DNA of 64,000 nucleotides from Macrotrachela quadricornifera. Its lineage: Eukaryota > Rotifera > Eurotatoria > Philodinida > Philodinidae. The stretch lies in assembly GCA_022393335.1 (NCBI GenBank), contig JAJEKB010021945.1, positions 100,092 to 164,091 of the forward strand, given 5' to 3'. Position 1 is the first letter of the stretch. Every line of letters begins with the position of its first letter. The position numbers and the translations under genes were made by a program. Of the stretch, positions 27,294 through 40,618 are shown one piece after another. Below the pieces are notes generated by a model. That model did no database searches. It worked only from the letters and a program-made list of their open reading frames with translations, and was not told where the DNA came from.

Positions 27294-27780
27294 AAATAAT
27301 AATAAGAGAAAAAAAAGCAGAGAATAATTGTTCATATATATTGATTGTCAATAAATTGAGATATATCTTTAAATGAATTATAAATGCATATTATATTTAT
27401 TTATTTGTTAATATTAATTTATTATAACAAATGAATTTATCCTATATAATAATCATTCATTCGAAACTAAAATAAATCATTTTAGTTTTATTTTATTATT
27501 TAAATAATATATTTATTTAAAATAAATCTTTACTTATATTACACTGAAGTCATTGAGATATGTTTTGGCTAAAATAAATAAAAATGAAATTTATTTTAAA
27601 AATGAAAAAAAAAGTTTTTTTAATATTTTACTTTATTTGAATTTTTTCCATTTACAGTTTTATCTTTTTTTGTTTGAACCTTATATAAATTTGACTTTGT
27701 TTTTGATAATGATTTAGTTTTTGAAAAAAATCTTAATAAAATAAAAAAAACTAAAGAAGAAAATTATAATTTGTTCTTTT
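27294..27780. other. AT-rich DNA downstream of the palmitoyltransferase gene
   Basis: No gene. It probably holds the 3' UTR of the minus-strand ZDHHC gene near 27,650-27,780. Confidence 0.4.
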
Positions 27781-29388
27781 TTACTTTGGTGGCGTTGATG
27801 CTGCAAATATTCTTGAACAATTAAACAAACAACCATAATCGAACTTAAAAAGAAATAAATAAAACTTTCATTGGAAGTCTTTTTTACGGTTATCTATATA
27901 TATAATGTCGAATGTCACGTCTGATCCATATCCTATTGGGTCATTTTTTCGACCAATCAGATTTGAGTAAAGGCTTTTTCTGCTATTATTTGGATAAAAC
28001 GTGGGCATATTCGGGTCATTTAAAGATTATCAAAAGGTGTCTTTAATATGGCCCGAACAATCTTATGTTCCATGTAGACGATAGTGGAAACTTAATGTCG
28101 GCCCACAGTATATACAGGATTTCAGCCAGTTAGATTTGAGTGAGGAATTTTTCTGTTACTGTCAGAATGGAACATGAGTATATTCAGGTGACAAGTCAAG
28201 TTGACCTCCTCAGGGTGTTTTCTAGGTAATGATAACAATCCTCCGCACATTTACCTTGAATCACATAATATACAGTAATCATATTTTATCCTCAACCAAA
28301 AGAATCGTGCAATTTGCACGGGATTTAACTAGTGCAACATATTTCATCCTGAAACAAGTTTACGAATAAAAATTTAATTAATCCTTGCTGTAAATAAATA
28401 TACGATTCAATCTGTTTAGCCTATTTCTCAGTCAAATAGAAATAAAATATATATTCACATTTAATTCTCTATTAAAACATATAAACAAATGTAAAGAAAA
28501 AGTCAATTCTATTAAAAATCTTACTGGATTAATATTTGATTTAAATTTTCCCGTAACTTGTTCATTTGTTGTTCTTCCTCGAATAATTAACATAAGATGA
28601 AATGTTGTTAAACCTCCAATTGGAATTGTTAATAAAACAATAAGCACCATTAATATAATTGATATAATCGATGATATATCTCCAATATTTGAACGAGTTT
28701 TTAATGTATAATAAATACAAAATGATAATACAATAAACATATGAACTAATACACTTAGCAAAAAACAAATAAAATAATGATAATTTCTTCGACCTATATT
28801 TAAATTTTTATTTTCTTTTTTTTTGAATAAAAATAATTCTCTTACCAACACAATTATTTAACCAAGGACAATGATGATCAAATGTCTAAGATATTTAATT
28901 ATTATATTAAAAACAAAAAAATCTCTCATAGAATAAATAAAAACTTACATCAATACAAAAATCACATACTGAACAATGAGAACAACGTGGTGGACGATAA
29001 AATCCACATGTTTGACACCATTTCATTCGACATTGTATTCCATGAATTTCAACTGAATAAAAAAAAAAATTCTAAATATAATTTTATTTAAAAACTAAAA
29101 TTTCCAACCTGTTTTATGAAATGTTGTTTCTGAATCATCATTTTCATCAGGTGGTGCTCGACTATATCTTCCTGGATCAGTATTTATTGCAAAAATTAAA
29201 TTATTTATTACAAATAATAAAATAACAGCTTGAATTATTGGAATATATATTGATAAATTATTTGTTATCCATGGACAAATAAATATAAAATATAATGCTG
29301 ATAATACAATTAATAAACTCCATGCAACAAAACAAGGTATACGACGTGATATTCCACGAATACATCGTCTACATCGACTATTAGACAT
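27781..29388 (-). CDS. DHHC palmitoyltransferase, ZDHHC5/8 type
   Basis: Attaches palmitate to cysteines of membrane proteins; acts in endomembranes or the plasma membrane. Five exons: 29109-29388, 28949-29052, 28846-28885, 28525-28793 and 27781-27843; total 756 nt, 251 aa. Two N-terminal membrane segments ([39 protein letters not shown]), then the Cys-rich domain [26 protein letters not shown] and the catalytic [13 protein letters not shown], two further membrane segments, and the TTxE motif in [13 protein letters not shown]. The last exon reads [20 protein letters not shown], matching the family's NP-F-x2-GC-x2-N-x-SR segment. The long tail of vertebrate ZDHHC5/8 is absent. The last intron (27844-28524) carries a Helitron. 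Phase is intact throughout, so the gene looks functional. Confidence 0.93.
27893..28332 (+). mobile_element. Non-autonomous Helitron, 440 bp, complete ends
   Basis: It begins TCTATATATATAATGTCG directly after an A (27892) and ends with the hairpin CGTGCAATTTGCACG, eight bases, then CTAG (28329-28332), directly before a T. 5'-TC, 3' hairpin plus CTRR and insertion between A and T without target duplication are the defining Helitron marks. It has no Rep/helicase, so it must have been moved in trans. Internally two segments resemble each other (around CAGATTTGAGTAAAGGC at about 27958 and TTAGATTTGAGTGAGG at about 28130). It sits in the last intron of the ZDHHC gene, opposite in orientation. Confidence 0.82.
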
Positions 29389-29753
29389 TTCTTCTTCTTT
29401 TTTTTTATCTTATTACAATTTTGTATTTATTTATTATTAATATTTAATTGACATTCGACATACAATCAATACAATTTTATTTTTGACCTCTATTTATTCC
29501 AAGCTTTTTCTTTTTTTTTTTTTTATTATTAGAGGTCGCTTTATTATTAAGATTTTTTTTCTTTTCTTTTATTAATATAAAAAATATTTTTATAAAAAAA
29601 TAAATATATATTAATTATAAATATCTATATACTATTTAACAAAATTTTTTTACCAATCATTTTTTAATTAAAAATAGAATATTTTATTAGCATAATTACA
29701 TTTTTTAAATATTATTATATATAATTTCAGTTTTATTTTCGATTTATTTATAG
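29389..29753. other. Upstream region of the ZDHHC gene
   Basis: Very AT-rich. It should contain the minus-strand gene's 5' UTR and promoter; no individual site can be named. Confidence 0.35.
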
Positions 29754-29880
29754 AATCAGATATAAAGGATATTCACCAGAATTCGAGAACCGAATATCTA
29801 CATTGAAATATAGTTATCATCATCTTGATTCAAATCAATATAAATGGTACACATCTTTACTATTCGATTATCATCAATGA
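29754..29880 (+). pseudogene. Orphan exon-like fragment (about 42 codons)
   Basis: After TTTATTTATAG the frame reads IRYKGYSPEFENRIST, LKYSYHHLDSNQYK, WYTSLLFDYHQ, stop. Composition looks coding and an acceptor precedes it, but no partner exons were found within 2 kb. Likely a relic; the family is unknown. Confidence 0.25.
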
Positions 29881-32800
29881 TGAAATGATACATTTTGCAA
29901 ATATTTCAGTACAAATAAATAAAAAAATCTTGAACATTTTTTTGTTTTTTTAAATATGTTATATATATGATATTATCTTTACCAATGCCAACAAAAAGCA
30001 TTCTACCATAAAAATAGAAATAATCATTTTTGTTGACAGATGTATATCTACACTCTAGATAATACACTCAGTTAAGGGAATATTTCAGTTTGATTGAGAA
30101 AAATAAATTACATTTATACCATTGAAAGTTTGATAAATATTGCTTAGATACATTTATATATTTTTTGTTATAAATATATATGTGTTCTATAATAATATTG
30201 TGTCACATAATTCTTTAGGGATTAATATGTGAAAGCTGCTATAATAATGAGACAAATACAGTTTAGTTCTATGTCTATTATGGTCTGGAAAGTTGTCAAT
30301 CATGGTCTCAGATCCTATTCACATTATTGTTTGTCACGGTCTGTGAGGACGAAGTAATCAATGCAAATTTCTCCTTCTATATACTTCAATACTTGTTTTG
30401 GATAGTTTTTCACAAAAATGAGGATACTCTCTTAAGGAAGATAAACCTCATATAAATGCACAAGTTTTAGTCAACCGATTATCTCTTAGACGAGCAAGGA
30501 TTTCATGATAGTGTCACTATGTAATTACGTCGGACTAGGTTTTTAAATTGTAGAGTGATCTTAAGCATAGATCATAATAGAACTAGAAATATGTTATCCT
30601 TATTTTAACTGTTATTAAGCTCGTAATGATTAATAAAAACTCCGCTTTGATCAATACTGATGCAACTAAAAAGACAATTTTTTTTGAACATTAGGGCTCA
30701 AGTCTTACGCGATTAATCCGTCAAAATCTATTCATTTTACTAAAAATTCAATTTCGAATGTCTCATTTATACTATAATAATATATATTTCTAAGTACTCT
30801 TTTAGAAAAATAACAATTGTATAATTCTATTAGTATTAAATACATAAAAATCTATGATTTTATTATTTAGTAGAAGTTTATTATATTTAATTAAGACATG
30901 GACAAATCTTAAGTGTTTACATATACTTGGAAATATTTTATTTGCATAGAAAATTAGTTTGACAAAATCGAATAACATCATTATTATATTGAATTACTTT
31001 TTATAAGAAGAGCAATTACATATGTAATAAAACTACTTGAGGAACCATATAATCTTTATATATAAAAATATAGAAAATTTTAAAAATATCATTGGATATG
31101 TCAAATTAAGAATTATTATATATAAAAGATTAAAAATGATCTCAAATTCAAGATTATAAATAAGTATAGAATTTCTATAAAAAAATTCTTTTCTTTATTG
31201 AACTTGTACTTCTCATATTATATGATACATATTATAAATGATATCTTTATTCAAGGTCATAAATCATTGAACATATCTTAAATATATAATAAAAACATTT
31301 CATATAAAATAATTCTTATAGAATGATTAAAGCACTTTTATAATAAAAAGATAAAATTATTCTCTTCAAATAAACTTCAACACTTTCTTACTATACTTCA
31401 ATTTTAATTATTATATACATAATGTTTATTATTTTAAAAAAATGAATCTATCGAATTATAGAATTTTTATCAATTTGTTTATAAAATATGTCGAGATATT
31501 TTCATCCAATATAAATAAAGATCTTATTCTCTGTCTATAATAGTTTGTCTTATTTTAGTAGATTCCGAATTTGTCCTATTCTATATAGTTTGTTTATTAT
31601 TTTGTACCGATTAGGATAGAGATAAAAAGATGGTGATACTATCATTTTTATATTTATAATATTTTCTATATAGATATATTCAATAATTATAATTGGAAAG
31701 AATTTTTCTTATTATTCAATTAAAATCTGGAATGTTATTATAAACATTTAAGATAAACTTTCTTCTAGAAATAATAACATAGAAATATATGATTAGTTTT
31801 TTTTTGTTAGCTAGATTTTCTTTTTTCATAATTATTTATTCATTAAAAAACTAATTATCTTATAGAAATATCATAATTGAAAAGAAAATAATTAAAAAAT
31901 ATTTTAATGATTTAATTACTAAAAGTTAATTAAATTGAACTATTCGTTTTTACTAGACAATATTATCGAGTCAATATTGATTTTGTCAAAAGAAAAATAA
32001 CTTTATCATGTTAATTATATTGTTTTTCGTTCACTATCAGGCTTTGATTTATAATATGTTGTCTAATGAAGGATGGTAGATAAATAAATTTCTCAATAAA
32101 TATTTGAAGGTTAATATAGAAAGAAACTAATTATAAAAGAGAAAATATTTTTAGTCAATATGATACAGTGATTTATAACTAAAAATGTGTTATATTCGAT
32201 AGAATATATTGATAATAATTCAAATATCATTATAAATATATATTGAAAGATAATAGTAAAACGTAAGTGAATTTAAAATAAATTTTATGATTATATACTA
32301 AAGATTATTCTTCTCAACATTTATAGTGAAACTTTTCAATCAAAACAACAAAATATTTAAGTATTTTCTGGAAGAAAAAAATTTAAATTTCAAAACCAAA
32401 TTTGATAATACAAATGTTATTTGCATTTATAGACATTTTATATAAAATAAATCCTATTGAAAAATTTGCAATTTAAAATAAAAAAGACAAGTATGTTTTT
32501 ATATTTTAACATTTCTATGGTTTTTTTTTCGAAGTAAACATCTATTTCTATTGCATTAATACAACATTATTATCTTTATTATTTGAAATAAAAACCAAAA
32601 AATTCCTAAATGTGAATAAGAATCGAAAAATCTGTGAATAATACATAAAGTGGGCGTCGGGTAAAATCGAATAGGGCATATAGAGCGTCGTGTAAGCGAT
32701 GTGCAAATAATATTTAATGAATAGAAAAGAAGAAAAAAAAGAAAAAGAAGAAAAAGAATTCGAAAGAGAAGAAAAGAGAAAGACGACAGTTAAGTAAGAT

Positions 32801-33871
32801 CGATTGATCGAGAAAAAGAAAAAATTTTCGTTATTCACTAAAAGAGTTCAACTAACGAACACAACTTTTTATTCTTGATTAAACATAACACACCTGTTAC
32901 ATCGAATTATAATATTGGTAAGATTAACTATTTTACATATTCACCTGAATAAATAACATTTTCTTTTTTTTTTATTAAGTTTTTTTAAATATCAAAAAAG
33001 AATCAAATTGATTTTCTTTTTCTACGAATACAATATGTATTCTATTAGTTTTGTTAATAAAAAAATATTTATTGAATTATTCTTTTCTTTTCTTTATTAC
33101 TTAGAAAACAAAGAACATTTTTTTCTTTTCTTTTATTTATTTTTAATTAAACAATTAAATCGTTATGTTAAAATTAAAGACTTTTTACATGGAAAACAAT
33201 CATTTGTCTGAATAAGAATTTATTTATTAATAACAAAAAAAAAAAAAACGAAATAAATTATTTGATTATGGATGAATATTCTTCATAATAATGTGTAAAG
33301 AGAAAAATGTATAAAAGAGAAAAAAAAAAGCAAAGGAATGTTAAAAGAAAATTTATGATTGGATGTTTATAAAGGGTAAAACAACTGATGTTGTCTCAAC
33401 CACACAACCACATATAGAGAAAAAGAAATAATGGTTGCTACCACTTATATTCAAATATAAGCACATAGACGAAAAGAAAATCGCGCGAATAGAGAAAAAG
33501 AAGAAAAAAAAAGAAAAAGCCACAAATTGTTTCTCATCGGTCGTTCTCTTTCTTTCTTCGTATGTTAGTGTCTATACTATGATATTTACCTAGTTGTCGT
33601 TTTTTTTTTTTTTTTCTTCTTCTTCTTCTTTCTCCGTTGGCGAGGGCGAAGACTAACTTAGCTGAGATATATAGTGGGGACAAATACAAGCACGTTTGTT
33701 CTCTTTACTTGTTCGCGATTTAGTCAAACATTGTCGACTAACGAACAACAATAATCATAAAAAACATTTTCTTTTTTTTTGTTGTTGTTGTGTGTGTGTT
33801 AAAATAAAAGAGGTAGTCTGAATTTGATTTTATTTCCAACAAAATATTTTCTATTAATTAATTTAGAATCG
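29881..33871. other. 4-kb gene-poor AT-rich region and upstream region of the filament gene
   Basis: 29,900-32,500 is strongly AT-rich with no gene, repeat or RNA recognised. 32,700-33,870 has purine/pyrimidine tracts (AAGAAAAAAAAGAAAAAG, T17 with TTCTTCTTCTTC, GTTGTTGTTG) and includes the likely promoter and 5' UTR of the filament gene. A splice acceptor (TTAATTTAG, ending at 33866) lies six bases before its ATG. Short frames at 32548-32838 and 33008-33211 look like chance. Confidence 0.4.
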
Positions 33872-35704
33872 ATGAGTCAAAGTCGAACAACAATACGTCG
33901 TACAGTTGAACATGGTGTACGTCAAGTATCTGATACACATGGCAAAGGTGAAGCATTAGCATTAATGCGTGAACAACGTGATCATGAAAAACAAGAATTA
34001 ATACAATTAAATGATAGATTTTCATCATATCTTGATCGTGTTAAATATTTAGAACAATTAAATAAACAATTACAAAATACATTAGATCAATTAAGATCAA
34101 AATGGGGTTTAGATTCCGATCGATTTAAATTACAATATGAACCACAATTAAATGATTTAAGAAAAACAATTGATATATCAACAATTGAAAAAGCTAAAGC
34201 TGAAATACGTGCTAAACGTGCTGAATTTGATTTACTTTATTATAAAAAATTAGTTGATGATTTAAATCAATGGACAAATCAAGATAAATTAAAAGTTAAT
34301 TCACTTGAATCAACATTAGAAGAAAATCAAAGAGAATTTGAACATCTTCAACGTTTAATGGCTGATTCAATGTCTGATATTGAAAAATATCGAAATGAAA
34401 TGAAACATTTATATGAAGAAATATCACGTTTATTAATTGAATTAGATCAAGAAACAATGGCTAGAATTAAAATTGAAAATGAAAAACAAACACTTGAAGA
34501 ACAAATACCATTTTTATCAGCTATACATGAACAAGAAATGAATGAATTAAGAAATTTATCATCACCAAATATTGGTATTGATCCAACAACATTTTATAAA
34601 AATGAATTACAACGTGCTATAAGAGAAATTCGTAATGATTTTGAAAATTTATCACGTTCACAAAGATCTGAATTAGAAGAATATTATAGAATTAAAACAG
34701 ATGAAATTGTTCAACAAGCACAAAAACAAAAACAACAACAACAAAATATTACAGTTAATCAAGAAAATTCAAATCAATTAAGAATTAATATTAATGAAAC
34801 AAAAAAAGAAATGTTTGATTTACAACAACATTATAATAATTATTTACAAACAATGAGTCAATTAGAATCAAAACTTGAAACACTTAAACGAGGTTTTTTT
34901 TTCGTTAAATTTATTTATTTATTTATCATTAATTTTTTTATAGAAAATGGAGATGTAATTGATGCACGTGAACGAGAAATTTTAGAACTTCGTTCTCGTT
35001 TAAATGAATTAATGGTATCATATGATGAAATTGTTTCAAATAAATCATCACTTGAATTTGAAATAAATACATATAGACGTTTACTTGAATCAGAAGAAGC
35101 TCATGTTAAAAAAATAGGTGATTCTTCTTCTACAATACGTCAAACAATAACAAATATAACACGAAGACAAACAGATTATACACCAACACCAATACCACAA
35201 CCACAACCACCACAACCACCTCAACCTCAACCGAAACCAACACAAATTAATATAATTGATACTAAAATAAATCAAACAGAAATGCAAGCTAAAACAACAT
35301 TTCAACGATCTGCTAAAGGTTTAAATTTGACATTTTTTTATTTTAAATAATCTTATTTTTTTAAAGGACCAATTAATATTGATGAATGTTCACCTGATGG
35401 AAAATATATTCAATTAGCAAATACATCAAAAAATAAAGATATCGATTTAACTGGTTGGCGTCTTTTAAGAAAAGTTGATAATTCACCTGAAATAACATAT
35501 TCAATTCCATCAGGTTTTAAATTAGCATCTGGTAAATATGTTAAAATTCATGCACGTGGACAAGGAAAAGAAAAATCACCATATGATCTTGTTTTACCAA
35601 CACATGATTCATGGGGTATTGGTGTTAGTGTTGTTACACGTCTTTTAAATGAACAAAATGAAGAAAAAGCAACACATATACAAAAAACTGTTTATGCTTC
35701 ATAA
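33872..35704 (+). CDS. Cytoplasmic intermediate filament protein with lamin tail domain
   Basis: Structural filament protein. Three exons: 33872-34892, 34944-35318 and 35367-35704; 1734 nt, 577 aa. The start is MSQSRTTIRRTVEHG; upstream codons in frame lack an ATG. Rod start: EKQELIQLNDRFSSYLDRVK then YLEQLNKQL, the helix initiation motif. Rod end: SSLEFEINTYRRLLESEEAH, the helix termination motif. A Pro/Gln linker (PQPPQPPQPQPKP) follows, then the lamin tail domain: INIDECSPDGKYIQLANTS, LTGWRLLRK, ending ATHIQKTVYAS. There is no CaaX box and no clear nuclear signal, so it is the protostome cytoplasmic type rather than a lamin. Intron 1 is 51 nt, in frame and stop-free; retention would insert 17 residues. 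Confidence 0.95.
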
Positions 35705-38700
35705 TTATTCAATTTATATTATTAACTATATTATTATCTCTTTCTTTCTCTTTTTCTCTTTTTCTCTTGTTTTTGTCATTTAACGTGTGTTCCTTATCTT
35801 TACAAAAAAACAAAAAAGAAACAAACTGCTTCAATTGAAAATAAATTTAAGTTAGCTTAACTACATTTATTTACTTTATTATAATCAAATGACAAATTAA
35901 ATTAAAATTCTCTCATTTTTTTTTTTTTATTAAATAATAAACAGATGTTTCAGTCATAAATTAATCATTATCATTGTATAACTATATTCACAAGGAGAAC
36001 ATATATATATATATATCGATAAATAAAAAGCATCTGCTTTATTTGTCATGCCCTATTATATCATATATATATATATTATTACCACTGTTTTTAACCTTCT
36101 TTTTTCTTTTTTTTTAAATATTTTTGGTCTATATAAAGGACGTTATGCATCATTTGATAGAGACATATATATTGTTATTTTGTCTTTAGACAAATCCTTG
36201 AATGATTCGAATATATTACAATGAAAAGATATTGATGGTTTTATTGTTTTCAGATTTCAAGTGTATGGAAATCAACCATATACATATATATCTATTATAC
36301 ACTTTCTAATAATATATATGTATTGACAAGAAGGATACCCATGATTCCTCAAGGTTCATCCTATAGAGTGTAAAATAATAGACCGATAAGGATAGAAGTA
36401 TATAATGAGATAAGATTCTATGGAATATGTATATCTATATATTATTGATTAAGATATAATTGTCACTTTTTTGTTTTCTTCTCTTATTTAAATCTTTTTC
36501 ATGAAAGAAAATCTAGTTATCATTGTTAAAATAGTGTTATTGAACAAATGATTGATGTTGTTCAAGTAATAATTCTCATTGAATATATGAATAAATAAAT
36601 AGAATTGAGAACGATCAACTTAATTATTTACGACTACTTGAAGCAATGCAAAGTTTATGTTTGATGAATGGTTCATTTCATTTAAATCATTTGAAAAAAA
36701 CACTGATTTCGTCATCTATTCAATATTATTATGGATGATTAATCAATGTTATACCATTATGATGCAAAAACAAAATAGTAGTCGAATATGTAAATATTGA
36801 AAAATGATTTCATAACGAATCAAAAGAACATCGGAACAAGATTTTAGATATATAAATTATGACGATTTTTCTTCATAAAAGTCGACTTAATCGAATCTAT
36901 ATATGATTAGAACCTGATATGACGAAAATTGCAAACTAGTATGCAAATATTTGTTTGACTCACATCTTTAAGAATGTATTCAAATGCATAAATCGTATAG
37001 ATTATGAATTACTAACGAACTTTGATATATCTCTCGAAATGGAAAATATAAAAGGATTTTTGTATTAAATTTAAATCGACTTGTATAATCAATTCTAAAT
37101 TACAAACTAAAATAGAAGAGTTTTTAAAATATCTTATAGAAAGCAAAAAAATGTATATTCAAACAATAATAGCTTCAGCTAAAGTCGATAGGGGTCTACT
37201 GGAGCCCGAATCTAGGTCTGGAAAATATTACTAATTAAGTTTGGATCCAGAGAAATATCTCATGTATATAATAATCTATTTGAAATTTCTTTTAATTTTT
37301 GATGCCTTAGGTTGTTTGATCATTCGATATGGACAATTTTCCTCTTGATTTCAGATCATATGAAAAAATTGTAGAGTATGTTACTGGTCAAACACAAAAA
37401 GATCAAGAAAAGTATCTCGTTTTTTGTGTACTCAAAAAGTGAGTACACTCTAGAATCGGTCAGTGTGTCCGTCCGGCCGTCCGTCCGTTTACACGATAAC
37501 TCTTCACAATTACATTCGATTGAGCTGAAATTTTGTACACAGAATTGTCTCATCAATATCTCGGTCGAGTTCGAAGATGAGAAAGATCCGACAAGAAATG
37601 GCTGAGTTATCGAAAAAATTGTCATTATTCAGCAGACCATCGCTGAGGGGGGGTACAGGGATTTTTCAAAAAAAAATTTTTTTCTCAGAAATATTTTAAA
37701 TATATATGAATCGACTCAGTTTTTAACGCTGATTCCGAATATGATATTAGTTTTGAATGAAATCGTAGTTTTTTAAGTGAAAATTGCTTAAACAAGGTCC
37801 CAAAATGCACAAAAACTCTATCCACAAACGAAATTGCCTAAATATGTCTCAGATGAGCAATTATTTTGGGGTTTCCCAAATGCCAGGTTTTTTAGCTAAT
37901 CGAAAGGACTATCGAAAGGTAAAAACCCGAATCGATAGCTCTTAATATTGGTGATTTATTATGAAAATACTGATGCTTGTATCTATCATATCTCTTATAA
38001 ACTCATGAGGTTGCTCTAGATCGTAATCCTGTTAGACACAAACACAAATTCATTCGAAAATAACTCTTCTTACCAAGTTTTCGAAGCTGGACACGAATCT
38101 AAACTCAAATTTCTGTGATTTTTAAAGATATTATATCACTCCGAGAGTAGAGCCAGTGATCACCGAATATGGGCGCATACTGTGTGACCCATGCTAGCTT
38201 AGCACGCCTGTATTTTCTTGCAATTTAGTGACAAGGGATGTATTGTGATGAGATCTATGTCTTACAGAAACAAAGAAATACAGGGTCTAGTGCATTACGT
38301 GAGAAAAGTCCAAATACTCCCTCTCGAAATATGCTATATCGCTGAATTTACGTAGTTTTTGGCTTATAATACTTTTTTATCCCATAACTTACTTTCTGAG
38401 TGTAATGAATTTATAGATTAAACTGTTTTCTATCCAATTGAGACCTTCTTTAGCTCAAAGGGCCAAGTCGTTCATGAGACAACGTTACTTTCTATTAATT
38501 TTTCGTAAGCCGAAGGGGTGTATGGTGCCCACTGGCTCCCTTATTTACGCCCTTGGATGGAGCAGTAACCAATAAAAATGAAGTTATGAGAAAAATGGTT
38601 TTTCATAAAGACAATTTGCCATGATAATTTTGGCGTTCAAACATTCCATAATGACTCATCTGATTCGTACACTTTTTGCAGTACACATAACTTTCGGATA

Positions 38701-40108
38701 AAATCCGAAGTTTTCGCATTTATTTGGATCGACTATCGAATTTCATTAAGATTATGATCCGAATCTAGATCTATCGATTGGATTCACGTATAAAAAAGTT
38801 CAAATCGGCTGAGTGCAAGTTCAAAGATTCTTCAATTCTGATATGCATTTCATATAAATATTTTTCCATGACAATTGGAGAAAGTCTACTGCATTTTAAA
38901 TATTTGTTTCTGTCAAGAGTTAACATCTAATAAATGCAGTTAGTAATTTTTTTATTAATCATCATTCTCTTCTTTGCATTATTACATAATGTATCATTGT
39001 TTTTGCAATCATACGGAAAATCTGTTAAGTTAAGTTTTCATTCTTTTACCACTTCTAGATACTACGTGGAAAATAATAGAACGAAATTTACAGTTTTTCT
39101 TATTTGTTATTTTATTTATAAAATTAGCCGAAGTTTTAAAATATTTTAAATATCGTTCAAAGAACTTCATACAGAAGAGAGTACTAGTTCATCAAATGAA
39201 TTGAGCTCTTTAGATAAAGATTTAGATAGAATATATCTCTGAATCTAAAAATTCCGACGAAGAAATGACTATTCATGAGATCGATTCAAATATTTCGAAT
39301 GAAATATTCCACATGTCTTAGACAGTCAATAATTTTGGTTTCGAGATGACACTAGGAAATACCTATTTGATATACAAGAAAAACTATGCGGAAAGCGAAG
39401 CGACTATTCTGCGATTTTGTCAAGGTCTTTTATCGTGTTATTTGAGAAACTAAAATCACATCCAAATAGGCTAAAAAAACCGAAACCTTGATAATCAGTC
39501 TCGAAGAAAAACAAGGATCTAATATCTGTTAAGCTTTGTTATACAAATATTTAAGAAACAGAGGCAAATGGTATTGACTAGCTGTACATACCACCACCGA
39601 TTAATCATGGTTTATCAGAGAAAACCGGTAATTTATCGTGGATTTGGGAGTTGGCAACCAAACCGCGGTTAATTGTCGGTTTGTATCACACGAGATTTTT
39701 GTTACGTAGGTGAAGATTGACGAGCTCTATTGATTGGTAATTTTGGATTTTCCATAGCTCATATCATTCGTGAAAATAAGAAGTTGACAAATTGCCTCTC
39801 AGAAATTATTTTAAAGATTTTTGAGTGGCATCAAGTACAGTTTAACATGGTCTATATAATGGTATGATTATATTTTCCGTAGTAGTTAGAGAGCTATGGG
39901 ATAGTCCTGGCTCTCGAAAAATCCCGTTTGTCCTGTCCCGCGGAACATTCGGAATTGTCTCGAAAATTTTTCGAAACGAGACAAACGAAATCGGGAATAT
40001 TCAAAAAATATTGATGTTCCGAATTTCCAAAATTCATATATTAAAACACGTCGTAAATTTGAGACTCCTTATTTCTAACAAATATTTTAACATTTAAATA
40101 AATAATAT
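35705..40108. other. 4.4-kb region of repeats without a supported gene
   Basis: 35,705-36,100 is the 3' UTR region of the filament gene (AATAAA at about 35,840). 37,440-37,640 has a GC-richer block with CCGTCCGGCCGTCCGTCCG followed by GATTGAGCTGAAATTTTG, probably a dispersed repeat. 38,100-38,600 contains GC-richer blocks of unknown nature. 39,580-39,700 has a diverged CCGATTAATCATGG region recalling the GATTAATC words of the 22-kb element. Open frames at 37356-37625, 38934-39149 and 39864-40097 show no motif. Confidence 0.4.
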
Positions 40109-40618
40109 AGGGTAGTCCGTATGTAGCTTCACGCTAAAAAGCTGAATATCTTCACTCTATTTCAATTAAATGATCTGATTTTTTTTATTGAAAAACTTAA
40201 GTTGAGCCAATATAGCTTCAACAAGAAAATATGGTCTTGTATGGGGTCTAACAAAGATACCATCTATTTGTCTTATGATTTTAGATAGTAATCTAGGGTA
40301 TCACATCTAAATGAACTCAACGATGGACATTTCTTTTCATTTAGGGAAGAATTTAGATTAATTAGGTAGAACAGAATGAAGTTATAATGATTTCCGTTTC
40401 CAGATCAGATCTGGAAGGCTCAGTGTATCGAACTCTTCCTGAAAGCCCGTACAAGACAGCATTTTTTTTTGAAGCTATAATATTGACTCAACTTTGATTT
40501 TTTGATTAAAAATAATTGTGAATGACCTTCTATTATCGATTAAAAATATCAGACGATTTGCCTGAAATAGAGTGAAGATATTCAGTTTTTTATCGTAAAA
40601 CTATGTACGAACCATCCT
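40109..40618. repeat. 510-bp element with about 110-bp imperfect terminal inverted repeats
   Basis: The left end is AGGGTAGTCCGTATGTAGC; the right end, inverted, is AGGATGGTTCGTACATAG. Both continue into CTGAATATCTTCACTCTATT and further matches to TTGAG(C/T)CAATAT...AGCTTCA. There is no coding capacity. It is a MITE-like element of unknown family; no target duplication is clear. Confidence 0.75.

Noticed and set aside
28432..28524. ZDHHC protein ending at the stop codon at 28432
   Set aside because: AATCCA is followed by a good donor gtaag, and a matching last exon with family-typical sequence exists at 27781-27843.
37440..37640. CCGTCCGGCCGTCCGTCCG block with open frames on both strands as a gene
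   Set aside because: The frame is driven by the short repeat and lacks splice context or motifs; it looks like part of a dispersed repeat whose ends I could not place.
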